Part shown: piece by piece, positions 11,351 to 22,172 of the stretch
How positions within the stretch are numbered: the first letter of the stretch is position 1
How the letters are laid out: each line of letters opens with the position of its first letter
From: Siphonodentalium dalli
Taxonomy: Eukaryota; Mollusca; Scaphopoda; Gadilida; Siphonodentaliidae
Direction of reading: 5' to 3'
Assembly (NCBI GenBank): GCA_032622095.1
Contig: CP136064.1
Location: forward strand, 50,598,073-50,662,072
DNA length: 64,000 nt
Translations under genes and position numbers: made by a program
Notes under the pieces: generated by a model
Database searches by the model: none
Told to the model about the DNA's origin: nothing
What the model saw: the letters and a program-made list of their open reading frames with translations, nothing else

Positions 11351-11907
11351 CATGCTCAAACTGCATGTGCCAGCGCCACTACCCATTCAACTATTATAGC
11401 AACCACCAGGTGGTTGTTTATACCTTAGGCGCAGGTCAATGACGTCATATTTTTTTTTCTATATCCATCAGTGATCGCGGGTATGGATTTTGGAGAAATT
11501 GCCACGTGACTTCCGGTTAGCAACATTGTGAAGATTGCAAACAAACAAAACGCGGAATTGGGAATGAAGCAACGCGATGAAAATGAAAGTAACTACTTCA
11601 CAACTTACGAAGAATTCATATGTGATTTAGGCCTATTAATTTCATTTAGACCAATTTCGTTGGTTAGCTTAATGAAAACGAAAAATGAAGACGTCATGGC
11701 ACGGTTTCTGACGTCATTTTGGATTTGTGGGCCAGAATCCAAAAAAGATTGCACAATCTACGACACGTCTTGTCAAGTTGGCATGTCATCTCCGTCGAGA
11801 CCACTGTATGATGTTACATAAATTATTCTTAGCTTTTTGTGGCCGATAAAAGACAAATATTTGAGGCACAGCATGTGTGGTTGCTCCACGATTCATATTA
11901 TACTTAC
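11351..11907 (-). other. Presumed receptor intron, 5' part
   Basis: This sequence follows the receptor's splice donor on the minus strand. A plus-strand open frame at 11528-11821 begins with GTG, lacks recognisable features and is probably chance. The reading frame of the receptor exon also runs on to 11786, but past the donor it loses all GPCR character. Confidence 0.5.
11901..11907 (-). other. Splice donor after TM6
   Basis: On the minus strand the exon ends ATTCAAA and is followed by GTAAGTA, a near-consensus donor. Beyond it the frame turns into non-GPCR sequence with a stop at 11786. In vertebrate vasopressin/oxytocin receptor genes an intron likewise separates TM6 from TM7, which supports the call. 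Confidence 0.8.
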
Positions 11908-12847
11908 TTTGAATCCCCGCAAAGTAGACCCAAATCTGGCTGATATAAAATGGAGCCCAGCATAATAGGTAGCACAGTACCACGACCAATGTGAGCTTGA
12001 TTGTCCTCATCTTTGAGTTTGAAACTGTTCGCACGTGTGCACGAGGAGCGCCTACCGACTCGTGATTTGCATTGCCATTCGTTTGTGGTTTTGAGTTCTT
12101 TTTCTTAAACACCACTATTCTGCTCTTCCCGTCGTCATTTTTTGGTCGTCTGATGTTTCCTTCTTTTGCGCCCATGCTGTGCCACACAGCGCAGCAAATG
12201 CGACCATACGCGAACGCGAGAATTACGAATGGTATTGCGTAGATTGAAACGAAGCTCCAAATTACATAGACATTAACGGTCCAGAGAGGGTCAAATGTCG
12301 CCCAACAGTCATAGACCCCTGTCTCCACTTCCTGGAGTGAAAATATAGTTATCTGTGGGATGGACAACAGTAGCGACAAAGCCCATGCAATTCCCGCCAT
12401 GATGTGCACGCGCTTCAAGGACCACGTCTGCGATGTCAAGGGGAAGCAAATAGACAGGTACCTGTCCACCGCTGTCATCACCAGAACGTAGGAGGAAGCG
12501 TACATGGCTACCAACTGAAAGAATTTCACAAATCTGCACAGAAAGTCGTTGCCTTCGAAACGGAACGTTATCTCCCACACAAGTTGCGGCAGCACTGAGA
12601 ACAATGCAACGAAGATATCGGCAATACACAGATGTATGATGAACCACATCATCCGAGTCAGTTTCACCCTTCTAACCTTGAGTACGATTATCACTACGGT
12701 GTTTCCGAACAGTGCGAAGTAGAGGATAATCGCCAGAATAGCGACTTCAGCATTCGCCAGTGCTTCATCTCGATGGTCTGTGCCATTTGACGAAGGTGCA
12801 CTGTTGGTAGTTAACGAAGTTGCGTTGTTTTCACTTAGATTATGCAT
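11908..12847 (-). CDS. Vasopressin/oxytocin-type G protein-coupled receptor, exon coding N-terminus to TM6 (partial)
   Basis: This exon codes the first 313 residues of a rhodopsin-class peptide receptor, expected in the plasma membrane. Visible features: N-glycosylation sites (NLS, NAT) near the N-terminus; TM1 ~34-56 with GN; TM2 ~66-91 with LCIAD and LPQLVWEIT; TM3 ~101-134 with Cys104 and DRY at 128-130; TM4 ~147-170; DCWATF at 180-185, whose Cys should pair with Cys104; TM5 ~193-221; a ~60-residue basic loop 3; TM6 ~282-307 with CWAPF. FCRFVKFFQ-like TM3, DCWATF and MRTIKLTL match the vasopressin/oxytocin receptor family better than CCAP/neuropeptide S receptors. The ATG at 12847 is the first in-frame Met; a TTG eight codons upstream follows a stop closely. 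Coding stops at donor AAA/GTAAGTATA (phase 1). TM7 must lie in another exon. Confident on family, less on the exact ligand. Confidence 0.88.
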
Positions 12848-12887
12848 CGCTGGTACACAGCAGGTAGTCAACCATCAAAATAAAGAC
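12848..12887 (-). other. Receptor 5' UTR start of exon, with acceptor site
   Basis: Minus-strand TTTCTTTCTATATTGTAG is a good pyrimidine tract plus AG acceptor ending at 12888, so the exon probably starts at 12887. That implies at least one upstream non-coding (or nearly non-coding) exon. A short out-of-frame ATG (12877 region) precedes the main start. Confidence 0.55.
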
Positions 12888-12888
12888 C

Positions 12889-13708
12889 TACAATATAGAA
12901 AGAAACATATTTACCTCATATATAAGAAGCCATTTCTGACATTGCTAACTAAACACACTGTAAGCATATAACTGTGGTACGGTAGGAAATCCACTTCTCG
13001 GTCCTTTCCCATCCATTCCTGACTATATATACTTTAGCCAAAGTATCTCCGCTGCTGAATTTAAAATAAAATAGAGCGTTTTTAATTATTATAACACATA
13101 TTCAGCCATAGTGCTATAAGTAGACATATAACTAAGGACCAGTGAATGTTGTATTTATTCTGTACCAACATTCTGTGTTGAGCATCAGGTGGCATTTGGG
13201 ACAACACAGAAGGAATTAGTGTGACAAGGGACCCGCGATGAGTACTGTTAATTCAACTTAAGTGTGGTTCGTCTGTCCCATGGCCCACACGAGGACACAA
13301 TTATAGGGGCACCAATTTGAAGGAAAAGAGACGAAAGAGAACAAGGCGTTAGGGAAAACACTCAGACCTGTACAATTAAGTAAAACGCATGCAGTATTAA
13401 TATCGACATCGAATTGTCTTTCTAGCCAGCAGGACGCACCAGCGATCAATGGACGACATAGGGCAAGTGCTGCTTAACTGGTCCAGTGCTGAAAGCCCAT
13501 ATTTGGACCCTACGTAAGAGTGCTGGAAGCCCAGATCTGGACTTTGGCGACGACACTGTATTGCTTGTTTAATTTAATCATTTAAATAGAGTTTGTCAGG
13601 TAATATTTTTGAAATATTTGTTTCATATATAATAATTTTGGGACATTTTGAAGTTTGTATGGATGCCGACCAATAAAATGGTCAGAAAATGTACTTCTAA
13701 CCACTTCA
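12889..13708. other. Upstream of the receptor exon, non-coding
   Basis: No exon or promoter motif was recognised. It is probably the receptor's 5' intron or upstream region. Confidence 0.45.
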
Positions 13709-13835
13709 TAACCATAGCCTAATGAGATATCCAGCCCTATAACCATAGCCTAATGAGACACCCGGACCATACCCTAATGAGATACCCGGCTCATAACCAT
13801 AGCCTAATGAGACATCCAGGCTCATAACCATAGCT
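13709..13835 (+). repeat. ~33-bp minisatellite
   Basis: AACCATAGCCTAATGAGA recurs about four times, followed by variants of CACCCGG / TATCCAGCC and CTCAT. Copies differ by a few bases. Confidence 0.75.
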
Positions 13836-14015
13836 TATATGCATGTAGGATATTTAGCAGCAAACCAGTTAATAATATAGGCTTCACACATTGGCAAGAT
13901 TTGACTGATAAAAACTGACAAACAAACAAAAAACAAAACAAAAACCAATTCAGCTCCACTTGATAGCAGTTGATGAGATTCAATTCCATAGAAATACCAT
14001 TTGGATCTCCATTAA

Positions 14016-14508
14016 AGGTACGGTTGGCCTTGGCGGTGGGTATCCTGTGAAAATATTTCCACCCATCAAAAACCGCCACAAACAGAAAGAACATCAAAAT
14101 GTAGACAGACTTTGTCCGTATATAAATAAGAAATATCGCATAAACAGTATGGCATTCTCATATGTTTCACCATTGTTATGTAAACAAAAGCTTAAAAAGT
14201 TACTTTTCTGGTGTTTGTTTATATTATGATGGTAAACATAAAGAGCGTTCTTTGTTGGTGAATTCCTGATATGGAACTAATAAAGAGCGTTTATGCCATT
14301 TGTGTGTGGTTAGCCAGTAGCATTGTGCTGTCTTCTGTAACCCAATCAGGCTCTTGCTTCGGTAAAATATAGTAGTATTTATGATAACATGCTGTTTACG
14401 CGATGGTCATGGTATATATCAACGAAACTGTTTGCGTTTTAATGTTTTTCTGTTTACGGTGTTTGGAACAAATATGAATATTTTCGACAATTAAGGCCTC
14501 ACGTGCCT
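14016..14508 (-). mobile_element. TTAA-flanked MITE (AGGCACGTG family), copy 1
   Basis: TTAA lies at 14012-14015 and 14509-14512. The ends are the inverted AGGTACGGTTGGCC and GGCCTCACGTGCCT. The interior has GCGGTGGGTATCCTGTGAAAA, ACAAAGTCTG-type sequence and paired TAAAGAGCGTT / AACGCTCTTTA-type motifs. The same architecture occurs at 35055, 47528 and 49534. TTAA duplication suggests piggyBac-type mobilisation, but the ends differ from the CCCTTTACCC family. The 89- and 91-residue open frames within are not proteins. Confidence 0.82.
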
Positions 14509-14512
14509 TTAA

Positions 14513-16669
14513 TCAGTAAACAAAAATATTGAAGGAATGATTGGATAATTAGTATGGTCGTTAGGCGGTTAGACCCGGAATAAATTGGTAAAGAATCCGT
14601 TTTGGTCTCAAAATGTGGGGACTGGTTTGCTGAACAACATATACAAAATCCGCTAAAATCCGCTAAAATCCGCTTTCAATTGGGGAACAGTCCCAATTCA
14701 ACATGGCGTCCAAATAGACAAATCCAATGAAATTTACATTTTGTGCAAAATTGAATAGCTAGTCCTATACGAGTGACCAAACGGTCCAATTATGCGAGGA
14801 AGAATGATTGCAGAGAGTAAGAGAAACTTTTGATCAGAGATGTACGAGCTCTCTCTAATATATCTCACGAGTAAGCAAGCGAAAGCAGGGTATTATACAA
14901 CGGTAAAATCTGGACTTTTGGGCGGCCCGAAACGGAATAATAACGCAGTTTTTTTTCTGTTCTATTTTCTTGAATCGTGTGATATATGTGTAATTAAACA
15001 GTTAAATGGGATTTAATAGGGATGTATTGATGATTCTGTGACATATTCTAGAAGCAGATATATATTTACTCAGGTAAATACTGGGTAAAATGTGTAGATC
15101 CTATTGTCCGTGCCTCAAAATAGTAGTCATAATTGCCTCCGATCAATTGACGAAACACGAATATAGCGCTTGTTTCACAAAAAATGCATGGTAGTATACT
15201 ATGAACGCAATTTATCAAAACACAAAGGAATATCACATAGTATCATCAATCATTTCTAAACTTGACCAAAATTGCCTACATATATACTCAGTGGCAGAGA
15301 CTGTGTTTATATCTGGATATTATATTTGGTTATTTTCACTAATGACACATTCGGGAAACATACTGCGTTTTCTGCAACCGCATCACCGGGTAGACTCCAT
15401 CTATGCAATATTACACATCTCTGCTGCATTTATACAAAACCATAAATAGCAACATTGAGTGAATGATCGACGCTGAAATAACAGCTTTAAACGCTGATAA
15501 CCTGATAATTAGCACAAGTTTGTGGGTGGTATTGGTAAAATATTTTCAAACAACAAGATACTGAAAACTAATATTGTGCAACGCGTGGTAGCATATTCCA
15601 GTTGTAAAGTGCGGACTGAGGTAATTTGAACAAAATTGTCTCATAAGAAACCGGTTTTGGTAGCAACATGAAACCCATTCTTAAACAAAATGTACGATGT
15701 ACCGTCTCTTTGATCTGGTCGGATGGGGTGCTGATCTATATTGAACAGATGAGTGTTTCTTTACAGTATAATAAGCATTGCGACATACGGAGAGTGTTGA
15801 AAAATCGGAAATGTAACTAGTATTTATACCACAAGAGTATGCACTTCAGTTTCTGCGTTAAAGTTAATAATTAATGAACATGCCGAATGAAACGACCACG
15901 CACTGTGAGGCGAAACATTACTTCGTGTGTTGCATGTCCGAAATTATTACGTTTGACCCGCCTGTTGGATATTCTGAGCAGAAACCCGAACTTTTAAGAC
16001 GTAAATCATTGCGTTTGAATTGCGTTGCAATGACATATAAATCATTCAGATGGATCTGTTTTAATGATCTGTGTACCTTTAAAGATATTTAGCAGCACAC
16101 TTGTATATTACCAATATGTATTTTCACTCATATGTGGTAATCCATGTTGCTTTCGTCGTGGCATGGCTTGGAGTTGCGAACATTTTGACTGCCATTTTAT
16201 GTCCGCGATGTATTATTTTATGTCCGTATCACGCTATTCACTTCCAGACTATAATTGCACAAAACCCGATATTACTGCGTAATGCTTATGACACACTACA
16301 TCGTATAATGACTTATTTCGAGAAATGATGTCATCTAGACAACCATGTTAGACGCCATCTTGGATAACAAAGTTTTCCCACAGCGGATTTTAGCTGATGT
16401 TTTAGATATGTTATACCGAGGAGTCTCCTGCGTCTTTTGACACAACACTCGCTTCTTTGCCAAGTTATTCCGGGCTAACCCGCCATTTAGCGTACCATGA
16501 CCTAAATAGTTTTAAAAATATTAATAAAAATAGCCAGTTGGAAATGAATGAATTGATAGCTACCAAATCAACAAGAATTTTACGTTATAAGAGGCTGCCC
16601 TTAAAGGGGGCCCTTATAAATCTAGCCATTTATGGGAACATTTCCTACTATAATGAACAGAATATATTT
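14513..16669. other. Non-coding, AT-rich
   Basis: No recognisable gene. It has a triple AAAATCCGCT repeat at about 14645-14675 and unremarkable short open frames at 15201, 15874, 16064 and 16101. Confidence 0.5.
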
Positions 16670-16856
16670 TGAGCCATGCAGGTATAAGTGCAAAATACGC
16701 TTATGTGCTCTATGAGCGATGTACAACATGGTAATTATTATGAAAATGAGTTTATGGCTTGAGCCATAAATTCATTTTCATTATAATTAGAATGTTGTTT
16801 TACATCTTTCATAGAATGAGTACATGAGTGTATTTTGCACTTATTCCTGGCGCTCA
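16670..16856. repeat. ~187-bp imperfect hairpin
   Basis: The arms begin TGAGCCATGCAGGTATAAGTGC and end GCACTTATTCCTGGCGCTCA. They pair over about 90 bases to a centre near 16763 (TTATGGCTT/GAGCCATAAA). Mismatches are scattered, so it is an older fold-back or solo MITE. Non-coding. Confidence 0.75.
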
Positions 16857-16894
16857 AATTCAGTAATTTGTGGTCGTGTCAATGAGCCGATTAA

Positions 16895-17070
16895 CACTTT
16901 CTGTACTAAATACTCATTGAGTTTCATCATCGGAAATGTTCAAATAATAAGATCAACATACGACCATATAAATTGATGGACTTATTATCTGAACATTTCC
17001 CTCCAATAAACAGGACTTATTCTGTACTTGTATCACCTGTCGTCTGCTTATATTACCTGCACACTCCCCC
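16895..17070 (+). repeat. Dispersed ~170-bp repeat, copy 2
   Basis: It matches 8360-8535 (TACTAAATACTCATTGA ... CATTTCCCTCCAATAAACA ... TCGTCTGCTTAT ... ACACTCCCC). As with copy 1, a paired-hairpin MITE follows about 90 bases on. Confidence 0.6.
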
Positions 17071-17156
17071 AAATCAATGCTTGTCAGCCAAGCAAAAATT
17101 CCAATGATCGTATTTGATTAAAAGTGTCCATGCTTTCGTTTCCCATAAACAGCAAA

Positions 17157-17614
17157 TGTGACCCGCCATATCAAATCCAGTCGTAAGTCGGGATTTTTTT
17201 TACCCTGTGCCAATGGAGTCTCTTATATATGCGAGTCGACCATATGTCGCCTCGCATATATAAGAGAATGCATTGGCCTAACAATTTTTTCCATTTTAAT
17301 AACTTTTTCTTGTATTCTTTAACAATTTTTTAATTTCACCCATACAGAGCCGCAGACAAACATGAGCAGACGACACTCTTCTATATGCTTCTATATATGT
17401 GTGGGGCTCCCTGAGGGGTAATGGATGTTTTTTATTTTATGTCCTAAAAATTGTAAGAAACATTTATTTAAAAAAAATGATAAAAAATTGTTAGGCCAAA
17501 GCATTCTCTTATATATGCGAGGCGACCTATGGTCGACTCGCATATATAAGAGAATGCATTGGCACAGGGTAAAAAAATCCCGACTTACGACTGGATTTGA
17601 TATGGCGGGTCACA
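17157..17614 (+). mobile_element. Paired-hairpin MITE with TGTGACCCGCC ends, copy D
   Basis: Same plan as copy C: TGTGACCCGCCATATC outer inverted repeats, ACCCTGTGCC, hairpins around 17213-17278 and 17494-17563, and GAGCCGC/GGGGCTC stem motifs between. A few point differences (GGAGTC for GCATTC at 17215) show independent decay. Non-coding. Confidence 0.85.
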
Positions 17615-17739
17615 TATAATGAAGAGCGATCACAACTATGATATAATTTAATTGTAATCGTGTTCATTGCAAAAATAATGGACGCTTTGTGTATATTGGC
17701 GATGCCCGTGACACACACACGATGGGTGATTGCTAGTAT

Positions 17740-17900
17740 TGTTAATTGTTATTCTGGCTGACAAGTTGTATATCAAGTCTTCTTAGTCCACAACAGTTTG
17801 GTATATCGGTTGGGTTGATGCTGTTATTTGGACCGAGTCCCGCCCCGCCCGGCTCTTCTGTAACGGACTTTCGTTCAAAGGACGTATAATTTGTACACGT
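17740..17900 (-). repeat. Dispersed repeat matching 20110-20240 in inverse
   Basis: CAAGTTGTATATCAAGTCTT, CCACAACAG, GGTTGGGTTGATGCTG and GGACCGAGT appear here; the reverse complement of the same order occurs at about 20130-20240. It is a non-coding repeat family with at least two copies. Confidence 0.65.
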
Positions 17901-18072
17901 GGAGCTTGGGCATTCACTAATTTCACTTATCCCCCTGAATGTGCTTAATCATCTGACATGTCCGCGATTAATCTGTCTTCAAAATAATATATCATTTATC
18001 GTGATAGAAAAAGATATATAGGCCTAGTGATGTTACGATATCGTTTAACCCTTTACCAAACATAATGGCCCT

Positions 18073-19202
18073 ACTATGGGGGGTTTGGGAAACTTTCCCG
18101 GGAAGATTTGAAAGGGGTGGAACCCCTCTCCTACAACCCACTTGAAATTTAATGAAAATACATGTAATGGTAATACATAACATGAGGTTGGTGAGGTGAA
18201 AATGAAAATGATCTATTTTTTTTTTTTGGTTTTCTTGGCTTTCTTTTTTGTTCTATGATCAGATGTTTCTGTCGATGTTGCTGATGTTGGAGAGGTTGTG
18301 TTGGTGGCGGCGAGGTCGGCGAGTTGTCTGTCTTCTGCTTCTTTAATCAATCTCAAAGATTCGATGATGATTGGATCGTTAAAGTCAAGGTCCATGCCGC
18401 AAAGCCGTTCGAAATTGCCAGGCCTGCCACTACTGTTGTTGTTGTTGGAGTTGCTGGTGGTGGTAGAGCTGGAGGACACCGGGATGTTTTGGTAATCCGG
18501 TGTCCGAGGTGTATAGCTATCCATCTCCACGTTGAAACTGGCGGCAGGAACATCGGGGGTGGAATCCGCGTCCCTGTCTCCGCTCGTCTCTGTGCCAACA
18601 GCAGGGACCTCCGGCAGATCTACGGAGTCCCTGCTAGCTGATCTGATGTCACCTGTCTCCATGCAGGCCGGGTCGTCTGGGCGTCTCTCAGACAACTCCG
18701 GCCTACCGGCTGTGACACTGGATGGCTGAACCACACGGGGAGGGGTGACCGGTCGATCAACGGTCGCCCCCATCTTCTTCTTCCATTTCGCCCGTCTGGT
18801 TGCGTCCCTTCTCCTTCGAGCTGGTGTCTTTCTCTTAGGAGGCTCCCCTTCCATGTTACGGCTGGTCTTGGTCTTGCTCCAGGTGGAAGATTTCTGGTTT
18901 CCAGCATCTCCCGTCCTGAATTCAACGCAGAGAGTCAAATAGCCTCTGTTAGACTGGAGATTCCAGCTAACAATATCCGCAATTTGAGATCTCTCTATCG
19001 CTGCTAACGCGGCGTCAGGGATTAACTCCATTGTCCGTCGCACTAAGCCTAATCCAAAACCGTCTCACTCGCCGGCATCAGCACGAGGGCGGTTGCTTCC
19101 AATTAAGGTTACAGACCGCTCAAATCACTCGTACCGACGCTCTGACACCGCAAGGAACTAATGGAGTCAAATAAAATCTGACTTGTTCGCTCCACTTGCT
19201 CC
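18073..19202 (-). mobile_element. 1.13-kb protein-coding insertion nested in MITE copy E
   Basis: The segment is bounded by an exact 13-base direct repeat, ACATAATGGCCCT, at 18060-18072 and 19203-19215. The joined flanks match the uninterrupted MITE. The insertion has no terminal inverted repeat and no poly-A or poly-T tract. Its minus-strand 3' part has short stems (GGGGTTCCACCCC, GGGAAAGTTTCCC) before CCCCCCATAGT. A 13-bp target duplication of this kind suits target-primed retroposition, e.g. a LINE-mobilised unit. It carries one ORF, which fills most of it. Confidence 0.75.
18213..19031 (-). CDS. Intronless ORF, unrecognised basic/low-complexity protein (probably retroelement-borne)
   Basis: Starting at the ATG at 19031 it encodes 272 residues and ends in TAG. 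Residues ~1-45 look folded (MELIPDAALAAIERSQ, then IVSWNLQ and LTLCVEF strands). A strongly basic stretch follows (PPKRKTPARRRRDATRR), then a Pro/Ser/Asp-rich region, an SSSSTTTSNSNNNNSS tract, a short acidic helix-like segment (DPIIIESLRLIKEAEDRQ) and a lysine tail (KKKAKKTKKKK). The tail and the Arg cluster could act in nucleic-acid binding or nuclear import. No reverse transcriptase, transposase or zinc finger is visible. Its host segment is flanked by a 13-bp target duplication, so it travels with a mobile unit, possibly as an ORF1-like protein. ATTAAA downstream (~18148 region) could serve polyadenylation. Function unknown. Confidence 0.6.
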   Translation of the reverse strand: MELIPDAALAAIERSQIADIVSWNLQSNRGYLTLCVEFRTGDAGNQKSSTWSKTKTSRNMEGEPPKRKTPARRRRDATRRAKWKKKMGATVDRPVTPPRVVQPSSVTAGRPELSERRPDDPACMETGDIRSASRDSVDLPEVPAVGTETSGDRDADSTPDVPAASFNVEMDSYTPRTPDYQNIPVSSSSTTTSNSNNNNSSGRPGNFERLCGMDLDFNDPIIIESLRLIKEAEDRQLADLAATNTTSPTSATSTETSDHRTKKKAKKTKKKK

Positions 19203-19581
19203 ACATAATGGCCCTGTGCCAATGCATTCTCTTATATATGCGAGTCGACCATAGGTCGCCTCGCATATATAAGATAATGCATTGCCTTAACACATTAAAA
19301 ATTATAAAATTGTTAAAGAATGTAAGAAAAAATGGTAAAAAAAGTTTTTTTTAGGCCAATGCATTCTCTTATATATGCGAGGCGACCTATGGTCGACTCG
19401 CATATATAAGAGAATGCATTGGCACAGGGCATAACTGTAACTATCACAATCTTATGTGGTCAAGGAGCCGGTTCCAATGATATTCATATTTGTATGGTTC
19501 TATTGAGACAGACCGAATATATTTTAGGCTGTTGAAGCTTTATTTGGCCGGTTTTGGCCGTTTTGTTGGGTAAAGGGTTAA

Positions 19582-21247
19582 TGTATATATATATTGTTTA
19601 CATGCATGTCCTGATAGCGCGACAAATCGAAATTCTCCGAAAAACAAGGCTTTCTTTACTTATAAATATAATTACAGACATATAACGGACCTCTGATATA
19701 TAGAGGATCTCACATTAGTTTCTATTTTATACGGAATTTATCAACCGAGTTCACTAAATTCGATTTGAGCCGAGGTTTACCGAGGCTCAAATAGAATTTA
19801 ATGGACGAGGTTGATAAATTACGTATAAAATAGGACGAGTGTGAGATACTTTTTATCACATGATCAAATAAACGCGAAGCAATGCGAAATATCCGTCGAA
19901 AACAACGATAAAAACCGCAGCGATCGCAAGTCATTTGAAGAACGATGTGACGTCATCGCACGCGCTGATATTAAACGTGTCTCTTATCGATAATTATGAA
20001 ACTGCTTTTATGGGCAAATTATGTGATAAATGCATGTTTGCTATCATGATATACATGCTTGGGAAAGGCTCCCGTCTATGTCCATATACGTCAATTTGAC
20101 CTATTCTGAAGATACACAGGTTCTGGGCGTAATGTCCGTTATAGAAGGTTAACGGGATGGAACTCGGTCCAAAACAGCACCGAGCCATCAACCCAACCGA
20201 GATCCCAAGCTGTTGTGGACCGAGAAGACTATATCTGGGCAAGTTGATGACAAATAGGAATGTCAGATCGGACTCAATAAAGATGGCGCATCTCTTCTCT
20301 GAACTCCCTGTACATATTAATGGGTATGAAATAATAATTTTGAGACATAGAGTTCAGTCAACACTCAACAGAAGCTTCTGGTCGCTTGGAAATATTTCCC
20401 CAAATCTTATTCCATGAGCTGGGACAGAAAATGTTGTTAATTTTATTTAGAATATTACACCGTTAGACCGTGACAAGTAATTAGTGGGAAATGTGTTGTT
20501 TTTAGACAAACAGTTGCATATTATTCTACATTGGAAATATCAAGGTGGACACCCCGCCCGCAGTGGAGACCATCTAGCCAAGTCCCTGAATCACATTTAT
20601 CCGTACTCAAAACAAGGCTCAGGATGGAGTCAACTGGGTGACTGACGTTTGGAGTTAGAAGTTCTCAATCTAAACAGTCATGTCTATTATTTTATTTTAC
20701 CCCCCCCCCCGAATATTAAACAAAGAAGCCCACATATATTGACATAGTAAGAAAATACATTTTAAGAAGTGAATTTTTGTTTAATGGACGTTCGACCGTA
20801 ATTTGTATCAGTCACCGGACAGGAGATATGCACACAGTGAGAAGCACGAAGCTTGTGTATTATACACATGTGTACCCAGGGGATATACACACAATGAGAT
20901 GCATGAAGTTGTGTATTATACACATGTCTATCCAGGAGATATACACAAACAAAGCTAGTTCATTCCTTTGTAACGACAAGGCATTGGTTAGAATGCAGGG
21001 GCGTTTTTATTAACTGTATGTAAGGTCTATATATGTAACAATGCGAGAAATCAAAATGCCAAAAAAAAAAGCCAAACAAAGTAATGATCAAAATCCAAAA
21101 TGAAAAATAGTGTCTATTCCCACCATTGACCACACAACCTTCGTGAAATGTGACCCATGCAACATGAACATCGACTCTATAATACAAGCCGTTTAATTCC
21201 AATGTCAATCTTTCACCCGATGTTAGCAGATGATGATCCCATCGAAC
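19582..21247. other. Non-coding
   Basis: No gene recognised. It includes an inverted repeat around 19735-19830 (GAATTTATCAACCGAG ... TTGATAAATT), the repeat copy at 20110-20240, a C-run at 20701-20710, and a ~64-bp partial duplication at 20815-20945 (GTATTATACACATGT twice). Confidence 0.5.
20815..20945 (+). repeat. Two-copy tandem duplication of ~64 bp
   Basis: AGGAGATATGCACACAGTGA and GGGGATATACACACAATGAG each lead to GAAG..TTGTGTATTATACACATGT..ATCCAGG, a diverged tandem pair. A third partial start follows at 20933. Confidence 0.65.
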
Positions 21248-21760
21248 AATCACGCCATAAAGCAGACATTGGCCAGTCGTGCATAGCTACAATGGCACAA
21301 TATATACACAAGCATGCAACAATCACGCCATATAGCAGACAATGGCCAGCCATACATAGCTACAATGGCACAATATATACACAAGCATGCAATAATCACG
21401 CCATATAGCAGACAATGGCCAGCCGTGCATAGCTACAATGGCACAATATATACACAAGCATGCAATAATCACGCCATATAGCAGACAATGGCCAGCCGTG
21501 CATAGCTACAATGGCACAATATATACACCAGCATGCAATAATCACGCCATATAGCAGACAATGGCCAGCCGTGCATAGCTACAATGGCACAATATATACA
21601 CAAGCATGCAATAATCACGCCATATAGCAGACAATGGCCAGCCGTGCATAGCTACAATGGCACAATATATACACAAGCATGCAATAATCACGCCATATAG
21701 CAGACAATGGCCAGCCGTGCATAGCTACAATGGCACAATATATACACCAGCATGCAATAA
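21248..21760 (+). repeat. 73-bp tandem repeat (satellite-like), 7 copies
   Basis: AATCACGCCATA starts at 21248, 21321, 21394, 21467, 21540, 21613 and 21686: a perfect 73-base period. Inner copies are almost identical and differ mainly at one position (ACACAAGCAT versus ACACCAGCAT). The first copy is diverged, as is usual at array edges. Non-coding. Confidence 0.92.
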
Positions 21761-22167
21761 TGTTTGAGTATATATATGTCGTTAATGAATATAATACAGA
21801 GCTTTCTAAATGTCATCGTCTTATGTTTTATTCAAGTGTAATCATTATTTCCTGTGTAATTGGTAGACAGCCCCACGAGACATAGGAAGAGATTAATACA
21901 ATTGTCTAACATGAAGATTTCATATTTTGGTTCCCCAAACACGAGACAAGCATTATATCAGAACAGTTGCTTCATGACCTAACCAGAAGGATGATGAGGG
22001 TCTATTGCATAAAATACTCAAGTCTGTATCGCACGCTTTGTATAGCATCTCGCTTCATCTTGAAGACGCTACCGCTGTTTTATCTTGTATTGGCATCTCG
22101 TGAACAGGAGTGCTTGTGTAGTAAAACACATTTATTAGTTGATAATTTCCTCAGTGCTAATTACCCC
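21761..22167. other. Non-coding
   Basis: AT-rich stretch with no gene or repeat noticed. Confidence 0.45.
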
Positions 22168-22172
22168 ATTAT

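Larger units (their letters stand above)
18049..19577 (+). mobile_element. piggyBac-like paired-hairpin MITE, copy E, split by an insertion
   Basis: TTAA flanks at 18045-18048 and 19578-19581; ends CCCTTTACCAAACATAATGG and GTTGGGTAAAGGG. Removing the 18073-19215 segment leaves a ~390-bp MITE like copies B, F and H. The two long hairpins lie at about 19218-19284 and 19356-19424. The left end is the part that was interrupted. Confidence 0.82.

Noticed and set aside
11786-11907. Extension of the receptor frame past TM6 to a stop at 11786
   Set aside because: It follows a strong GTAAGTA donor and shows no TM7 or NPxxY-like sequence, so it is read as intron.
12309-12647. 112-residue minus frame inside the receptor exon
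   Set aside because: It is a shadow of the receptor in another frame, without GPCR or other motifs.
18298-18925. Plus- and minus-strand frames of 65-105 residues overlapping the 272-codon ORF
   Set aside because: They are GC-rich shadows of the longer minus-strand ORF; none has independent features.
21248-21760. CRISPR-like array
   Set aside because: The repeats are contiguous 73-bp units without unique spacers, and the genome is eukaryotic.
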